This document shows positions 59,146 through 64,000 of a stretch of 64,000 nt of DNA, piece by piece; position 1 is the stretch's first letter, and each line of letters begins with the position of its first letter. A model generated the notes under the pieces. That model was not told the DNA's origin, searched no databases, and saw only the letters and a program-made list of their open reading frames with translations. The translations under genes and the position numbers were made by a program. Origin of the DNA: Betaproteobacteria bacterium (GTDB taxonomy: Bacteria; Pseudomonadota; Gammaproteobacteria; Burkholderiales; Usitatibacteraceae); assembly GCA_016791265.1 (NCBI GenBank), contig JAEUMY010000013.1, forward strand, positions 62,001 through 126,000. The letters are read 5' to 3'.

Positions 59146-60560
59146 TGGCCGCCGCCCTGCCGCCCGCGGCGGCCCAGGCGCTGCGGCAGGCCGTGCAGGC
59201 GTTGCGTGGCGACGCCGCCGCCGCCGCTCGGGCCGACGCAGTCCTCCAGTCGCTCGCCAGCCAGTTTCCGCAGAGCGCGGAGGTGCATTACGCGACCGGA
59301 ATGAGTGCGGCGATACGCGGCGACACCGCTGGCGCGCTCGCGGCGATGCAGCGGGCGCTTGAGCGTGACCGGGGCAACGCCGCGATCCACTTTCAGATGG
59401 GCATGCTGCTGGACCAGGCGGGCCGCTTTGACGAATCGCCGAAACGCTATCGCGACGCGTTGCGGCTCAATCCGCGGTTTCCCGAGGCGCACTACAACCT
59501 GGGCCTGGCCCTGTCGCAAGGCGGCGACACGGACGGCGCCATCCGCAGTTATCGTCAAGCGCTGGCGCAGCGACCCACGTTCCTCGAGGCGCTCAACAAT
59601 CTCGGCAACCTTCTGCAAGCGCAGGGCAAGAACGACGAAGCCATCCGTCTGTTTCGCGAAGCGATCCGGATTCGTCCTGACTTCGCCGTGCCTTACAACA
59701 ACCTCGGCAACTCGCTCGCGCGGATGAATCAGCGCGACGAGGCGGTGCGCGCGTTCGAGCAGGCCTTGGCGCTGGCGCCGCGCTTCGCCGAGGCGTTGCA
59801 GAATCTCGCCGAAAACCTGCAGGCGCTGGGGCGGCACGATGAAGCCGCGCAGAGGTTCGAGGCGCTGCTCGCCGTGCATCCGGAGAACGAGAACGCGCGC
59901 TTTGCACTGGCCGCGCTACGCCAGGAGCGCGTCGCCGCGGCGCCCGACACCTTCGTGCGGAAGGTATTCGACGATCTGGCGCCGCGGTTTGAATCGCATC
60001 TGGTCGAGACGCTGGGCTATCGCATCCCCCAGGAGTTGTTGGCCCTGTTGAAGCCGTGGCTGGATGCGCGTGGCAAGGTCGATGTGCTGGACCTCGGCGC
60101 CGGCACGGGACTATTCGGCCGCGAGATCAAACGCTGGGCCAAGTCACTGGCGGGCTGTGATCTTGCCGGCGCGATGGTGGAACGCTGCCGCGCCAGTGGT
60201 ATCTACGACCGTGTGGAGCAACTTGAGCTGACGCCTTTTTTGGCGAGCTTCGGCGACGGGAGCGCGGATGTCGTGGCCGCGACAGATGTATTTGTCTACG
60301 TGGGCGATCTCTCGCGAATATTCGCGGAGGTGGCGCGGGTGCTGCGGCCAGGCGGCCGCTTTGGATTTTCAGTCGAGATCGTTGACACGGGCGACTTCAC
60401 GCTGCGCGCGACCGGCCGATTCGCCCAGTCAAAGGCATACATCGAGAAGCTGGGCGCGGAGCACGGACTCACACTCACCGTCGCGGTGGACACGCCCATC
60501 CGCAAGGAGGCTGGGACGCCTATTCCGGGGTGGTTGGTGGTGCTCGAAAAGCGCGCCTAA
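59145..60560 (+). CDS. TPR-repeat protein fused to a SAM-dependent methyltransferase
   Basis: A 471-residue protein. The first 270 residues hold about seven TPR repeats (for example HYNLGLALSQGGDTDGAIRSY and NNLGNLLQAQGKNDEAIRLF). The rest is a class I methyltransferase (VLDLGAGTGLFG near 316, VVAATDVFVYVGDL, VARVLRPGGRFGFS). The substrate is unknown; the TPR part suggests a protein target. The ATG overlaps the dolP stop (TGATG). An iterated palindrome copy encodes RIFA. The stop and the SnoaL stop share CTAA (60557-60560). Confidence 0.88.
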   Translation: MAAALPPAAAQALRQAVQALRGDAAAAARADAVLQSLASQFPQSAEVHYATGMSAAIRGDTAGALAAMQRALERDRGNAAIHFQMGMLLDQAGRFDESPKRYRDALRLNPRFPEAHYNLGLALSQGGDTDGAIRSYRQALAQRPTFLEALNNLGNLLQAQGKNDEAIRLFREAIRIRPDFAVPYNNLGNSLARMNQRDEAVRAFEQALALAPRFAEALQNLAENLQALGRHDEAAQRFEALLAVHPENENARFALAALRQERVAAAPDTFVRKVFDDLAPRFESHLVETLGYRIPQELLALLKPWLDARGKVDVLDLGAGTGLFGREIKRWAKSLAGCDLAGAMVERCRASGIYDRVEQLELTPFLASFGDGSADVVAATDVFVYVGDLSRIFAEVARVLRPGGRFGFSVEIVDTGDFTLRATGRFAQSKAYIEKLGAEHGLTLTVAVDTPIRKEAGTPIPGWLVVLEKRA

Positions 60561-60979
60561 CCAAGCCTGCGCTTCAACCATCGCATGAGCGCGCCCACCA
60601 GCGGCAACTGCTCGTACAACTCGCCTGCCGCATCCCAGTAGTCGCGGTGCCAGCGCACGCGGCCATCCGGCGCCAGCTTCAAGAGCGACAGGCCGTGAAT
60701 CTTGCGAGTGAAATCGGGCTTGAGCCTTTTGATGCGAAAGGTGAAGTCCCAGGTCAGCACGACACTGTCGCCCTGCACCACACGCTCCAGGATGACGAAC
60801 TTCGGCTCGTGCATGGCGACGTACATGTGCGCGAAGATGGGGCGAATATTCGCAAGGCCATTGACCTCGTTGAAGGGGTCGCGAAAGTACGCATCCTCGG
60901 TGTAGAACTCGTTCATGCGCACGACTGAATCGGCGGTGAGCGTCTCGAAGTACGTCACCAGCTCATCGATCGTCTTCAT
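60557..60979 (-). CDS. SnoaL-like / NTF2-like protein
   Basis: A 140-residue protein of the nuclear-transport-factor-2 fold (MKTIDELVTYFETLTADSVV, YTEDAYFRDPFNEVNGL, WDFTFRIKRLKPDFTRKI). Such proteins are small isomerases, cyclases or binding proteins; the function here is unknown. The ATG at 60979 overlaps the SDR stop (ATGA), so it is translated with that gene. An iterated palindrome copy encodes ANIR. Confidence 0.87.
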   Translation of the reverse strand: MKTIDELVTYFETLTADSVVRMNEFYTEDAYFRDPFNEVNGLANIRPIFAHMYVAMHEPKFVILERVVQGDSVVLTWDFTFRIKRLKPDFTRKIHGLSLLKLAPDGRVRWHRDYWDAAGELYEQLPLVGALMRWLKRRLG

Positions 60980-61755
60980 CCCTTCACCGCCTTCCGCACC
61001 GCCGAGAAATAGAACCTGTACGGCAGGTGACGCAGGAACTTGAGCTGGCGGGTGAAGGCGCGCGGAAAGTGGATCTCGAAGTCGCCATCCTCGAAGCCGT
61101 CGATGATGCTCGAAGCCGCTTCCTCCGGCGTGATGAGGTGCGGCATGGTGAAGTCGTTCTGCGCCGTGAGCGGCGTCTTCACGAAGCCGGGATTGATCAC
61201 ATAGACATCCAGCCCGCGCGGCTGCAAATCGAGATACAGGGTCTCGGCCAGATTGATCAGCGCCGCCTTGGTCGGGCCGTACACCAGACTCTTGGGCAGA
61301 CCGCGATAGCCCGCAACACTGGACACCAGCGCCACGCCGCCTTTGCCCTGCTTCATGAGCTGCGGCACCACCAGCGAGAGACCGTTGTAGAAGCCGTTCA
61401 GGTTGATGTCGATCATGTTCTTCGCGACAGCGAGATCGATCTCCCACGCGCGCATGGCCTTGTAGTCGCCCGCCATGAAAATGGCGAGGTCGTAGCCACC
61501 CCAGGCGGCCACGAGCTTGTCATGCGCGGCGGTGAAGGTGTCCAGCTTCACGATGTCGAGCGGCAGGGCGATGCTGCGATCCGTGCCGTAACGCTTGACC
61601 ATCTCGTCAAGCGGTTCGGCGCGGCGGGCGGAGACGGCCACCTTCGCGCCCAGCGCGATCAGCGCATCAGCGAGTGCAGCGCCGATGCCGGTCGAGGCGC
61701 CGATGATCCAGACGCGGCGGTCTTTCCATTGGGAAATCGGTTTGTTGAGTGCCAT
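60976..61755 (-). CDS. Short-chain dehydrogenase/reductase
   Basis: A 259-residue classical SDR. The cofactor loop is GASTGIGAAL, the catalytic Ser is in LVSSVAGY and the Tyr-Lys pair in YGPTKAAL. IDINLNGFYNGLS carries the conserved Asn. The substrate is unknown. Operon neighbours (SnoaL-like, DUF3833, transporter) suggest a lipid-related task. Confidence 0.9.
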   Translation of the reverse strand: MALNKPISQWKDRRVWIIGASTGIGAALADALIALGAKVAVSARRAEPLDEMVKRYGTDRSIALPLDIVKLDTFTAAHDKLVAAWGGYDLAIFMAGDYKAMRAWEIDLAVAKNMIDINLNGFYNGLSLVVPQLMKQGKGGVALVSSVAGYRGLPKSLVYGPTKAALINLAETLYLDLQPRGLDVYVINPGFVKTPLTAQNDFTMPHLITPEEAASSIIDGFEDGDFEIHFPRAFTRQLKFLRHLPYRFYFSAVRKAVKG

Positions 61756-61761
61756 GCCGGG

Positions 61762-62280
61762 TCACCGCTTGCGGAAGAAAATCGTGATCTCGGCCAGATG
61801 CACACCGAACTTGGACATGCGCGTCTTGTTGCCCAACGTGTCCTTGTCGATGAGGTACATCCAGTCATCCATGTCGACGTGATAGGTCTTGCCGTCCACC
61901 GGCAGCGCCAGCACGTAGTTCCAGCGCAGCGCATTGCCGACCGCCTCGCCCGCCGCCGTGCCGACCACGTCACCCGCTGTGCCGCTGTAGCGGTCGCCAT
62001 CCTTCTTGATAGTCCAGATGCGTTTCTCGGTCTTGCCGTCGGACCACTTGAAGCTCTCGTCGAGTACGCCAGTTTCACCATTCCATTTGGCGTCGATCAC
62101 GACATGGAAGCGCCGCGTCACCTTGCCCGAGCGGTCCTGCACCATGCCCCAGCCATCGATGGTGCCGTTGAAGTATTGCTTCAGATCGAGCTTGGGTTGC
62201 TCGGCGGCATAGTCCTTGATGTTCACGCTCGCACAGCCCGACAACAGCAGTGCGAATGCCAATGCAAAGAGTCTCTTCAT
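61762..62280 (-). CDS. DUF3833 lipoprotein
   Basis: A 172-residue lipoprotein (lipobox LLSGC, Cys 16) of the DUF3833 family, with the pattern FNGTIDGWGMVQDRSGKVTRRF, SFKWSDGKTEKRIWTI and DDWMYLIDKDTLGNKTRMSKFG (read in parts). The family is linked in other genomes to operons that modify membrane fatty acids. Function unknown. The ATG overlaps the transporter stop (ATGA). Confidence 0.88.
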   Translation of the reverse strand: MKRLFALAFALLLSGCASVNIKDYAAEQPKLDLKQYFNGTIDGWGMVQDRSGKVTRRFHVVIDAKWNGETGVLDESFKWSDGKTEKRIWTIKKDGDRYSGTAGDVVGTAAGEAVGNALRWNYVLALPVDGKTYHVDMDDWMYLIDKDTLGNKTRMSKFGVHLAEITIFFRKR

Positions 62281-63581
62281 GGATTGTCCTTCGAAGGAGA
62301 AGTGAAAAAGGGCGAGCGCCAGAGCAGGAGCGCCGCCACGGCCTTCAGCATGCAGGGCAGCAGCGCATACACCGCGGCCAGCGCGGACAACACCTCCGCG
62401 GTGTGCGCACCCTTGGGCGCATAGCCCAGCCAGCCCAGGAGCGGCAGCGCGACGCCGGCAGCCAATGCGAGATTGCCCTTGGTGACGAGGTTCCACAGGC
62501 CGAAGTACGCGCCTTCATTGCGCCCCTTGCCAGCCCGCTCGTCGATGTCGATCACATCGGCCAGGATCGACGGCGGCAACGCCAGATCGGCGCCTAGACC
62601 CAGGCCGGACATGATGCAGATGATGAAGAACGCGGTCGCATCCCCCGGCCCCAGCAGGAAGGCCCAGACGAATGCGGCGATGGACAGGATCATCCCGCAG
62701 AACCAGGCGCGGCCCTTGCCGATGCGCGAGGACAGGCGAACCCACAGCGGCATGCCGGCGGCACCCGCGGCGAAATAGGCGATGAGGAATTGGGCGGTGA
62801 GATCAGGGCGCTGGATGGCATCCTCGATGAAGAACAGCACCAGCGTGGCGGGAATCGATGCGGCGATTCCGTTCATCACGAAAATCCACAGCAACGGGCG
62901 GAAGCTCGCGTTGCCGAACGGCTTCAGCATGACTGCGAATATTCGCTTCTCGTCGCTGACATGCGTGGTGACCGCGGGCGGCGACGACCGCATCATCACC
63001 AGCGCCAGGATGACGATGAGCGGACCGAACAGGTAGCTGAACTGCGCGAAGCCCGCACGGGCGCCACTGGCCTTGGACAAAATCTCCGGCAGCGCCGCCG
63101 CGAGGAACACGCCGATCAAGCCCAGCCCCTCGCGAAACGAGACGATGCGGGTGCGCTCGTTGGCGTCGGCACTCATTTCCGCGCCATGCGCCTGATAACT
63201 GATGGTGATCATGCTGTAGGCGGTGTAGACGACGAGCAGCATCATCACCAGCCACACCGACAACCCGGAGGGCGATAGATTTGGCGGGACGAAGAGACCG
63301 ATCATGCCGAGCGCCAGCAGCGGCGCGCCAACGCCAATCCAGACACCGCGTCCACGCCCGGACTGGCGGGTGCGGTCGCTCCAGTAGCCGAGCAGCGGGT
63401 CTTGCACTGCGTCGAACGCGCGCGCGAGCAGCAACAAAAAGCCGATGCTGGCGAGCGACAGACCCAGGGTGTCCGCGTAAAACTTGGGCACATGCACATA
63501 GATGGGCAGCGCCGCCATCGCGAGCGGCAGACCCAGGCCGCCGTAGGCGAGCAGGCTCGCGGCGCTATGCCGGGTCGTCAC
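62277..63581 (-). CDS. GPH/MFS-type transporter
   Basis: A 434-residue membrane protein with about twelve helices and the GPH-family (MelB-like) signature PLLGYWSDRTRQSGRGRGVWI (in part). Substrate unknown; the context suggests lipids or their precursors rather than sugars. The GTG at 63581 overlaps the stop of the next gene (GTGA). An iterated palindrome copy encodes RIFA. Confidence 0.85.
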   Translation of the reverse strand: MTTRHSAASLLAYGGLGLPLAMAALPIYVHVPKFYADTLGLSLASIGFLLLLARAFDAVQDPLLGYWSDRTRQSGRGRGVWIGVGAPLLALGMIGLFVPPNLSPSGLSVWLVMMLLVVYTAYSMITISYQAHGAEMSADANERTRIVSFREGLGLIGVFLAAALPEILSKASGARAGFAQFSYLFGPLIVILALVMMRSSPPAVTTHVSDEKRIFAVMLKPFGNASFRPLLWIFVMNGIAASIPATLVLFFIEDAIQRPDLTAQFLIAYFAAGAAGMPLWVRLSSRIGKGRAWFCGMILSIAAFVWAFLLGPGDATAFFIICIMSGLGLGADLALPPSILADVIDIDERAGKGRNEGAYFGLWNLVTKGNLALAAGVALPLLGWLGYAPKGAHTAEVLSALAAVYALLPCMLKAVAALLLWRSPFFTSPSKDNP

Positions 63582-64000
63582 TTGTTCCCCAGCAGGCGCT
63601 TGCGCAATCCAGGCTGACTGGTCTTTTCGGAGAGCCAGATGTCGAAGAACGCGCGCGCGAACTCGGGGTCGGCCACTATGGCGATGAACTTCGAGCGCGT
63701 GTAAAAGCGCGCCTCCTTGCCGGGCACGTGAATCCCGATCAGCGTGTCGCCGGGCTTGATGTCGGGGAAAATTCTCGCCATCTCGCCATACCAGCGGTTG
63801 AGCTTCTCTTCCGGTCCGTAGCCCTGGCCGCGCTTTTCATCAATGCTGCGCTTGGCGATGTCCGCGCCCTTGAAATTCATGTCGTACACGAGCTCCAGCG
63901 CGAAAGGCTGGTCTGCCGCGTAGCGGCCCTCCGGCGCCCAAAGACGGATGTCGTAGACCTTCATGCCGATGAAGCGGAAGCTGGTGTCGCCGACAATGGC
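63578..64000 (-). CDS. Chalcone-isomerase-like protein, C-terminal part (runs off window)
   Basis: 141 codons from the window edge to the stop. The visible part starts AIVGDTSFRFIGMKVYDIRL, which is inside the fold, so the true start lies beyond 64000; the ATG at 63964 is not the start. It matches the bacterial chalcone-isomerase-like domain (VYDMNFKGADIAKRSIDEKRG, IGIHVPGKEARFYTRSKFIA, in parts). No flavonoid role is likely; the fold also binds fatty acids. It is probably exported, but the signal peptide is outside the window. Confidence 0.8.
   Translation of the reverse strand, partial: AIVGDTSFRFIGMKVYDIRLWAPEGRYAADQPFALELVYDMNFKGADIAKRSIDEKRGQGYGPEEKLNRWYGEMARIFPDIKPGDTLIGIHVPGKEARFYTRSKFIAIVADPEFARAFFDIWLSEKTSQPGLRKRLLGNK

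Overview
The window is a GC-rich, densely coded stretch of a proteobacterial chromosome, most probably a betaproteobacterium. The evidence is gene order: rpsU-yqeY-dnaG-rpoD beside a tRNA-Ile(CAU), gpmA/rhodanese/grxC/secB/gpsA/trmL, a complete bioBFHCD operon behind comF, and an uninterrupted division and cell-wall (dcw) cluster that runs from mraZ to lpxC and on to secA, argJ, a DUF815 ATPase and a MutT-type protein. DUF4124 and DUF3025 proteins fit the same group. I could not identify genus or species.

Layout. 1-2.6 kb: the start of an SDR gene, a tRNA, a duplicated piece of the tRNA 5' end, and a membrane Ser/Thr kinase with an extracytoplasmic sensor. 2.6-9 kb: a universal stress protein, then the macromolecular synthesis operon (rpsU, yqeY, dnaG, rpoD) with a good sigma70 promoter, and tsaD. 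9-14.4 kb (minus strand): gpmA, an EnvC-like peptidase, a CtpA protease, a MoeB-like enzyme and two tandem DUF4124 proteins. 14.6-17.3 kb (plus): rhodanese, grxC, secB, an SH3 protein, gpsA. 17.3-24.4 kb: trmL and comF divergent from bioBFHCD, a PCuAC copper chaperone and a HAD phosphatase. 24.4-51.5 kb (nearly all minus): MutT-ThiE, DUF815 ATPase, argJ, secA, LytM peptidase, lpxC and the dcw genes, usually joined by 1-4 base stop/start overlaps. 51.5-56 kb: the mraZ promoter and operator region, a small accessory patch (hydrolase, HD protein, hypothetical), rnpB, DUF3025 and pyrC. 56-60.6 kb: rsmI, lpoA, yraN, dolP and a TPR-methyltransferase. 60.6-64 kb: an operon of SnoaL-like, SDR, DUF3833 lipoprotein, GPH-type transporter and a chalcone-isomerase-like protein that runs off the end.

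The most unusual signal is not a gene. The perfect 12-base palindrome GCGAATATTCGC recurs 28 times, plus 3 copies with one end base changed. 29 of the 31 copies lie inside unrelated housekeeping genes, in all three reading frames. By base composition far less than one copy is expected. No two copies are closer than 480 bases, and five neighbouring pairs are 528-543 bases apart. It behaves like the highly iterated palindrome HIP1 of cyanobacteria but has a different sequence, and I do not know it as described for this group. It is the best candidate here for a chromosome-wide system (methylation, nucleoid organisation, DNA uptake or repair).
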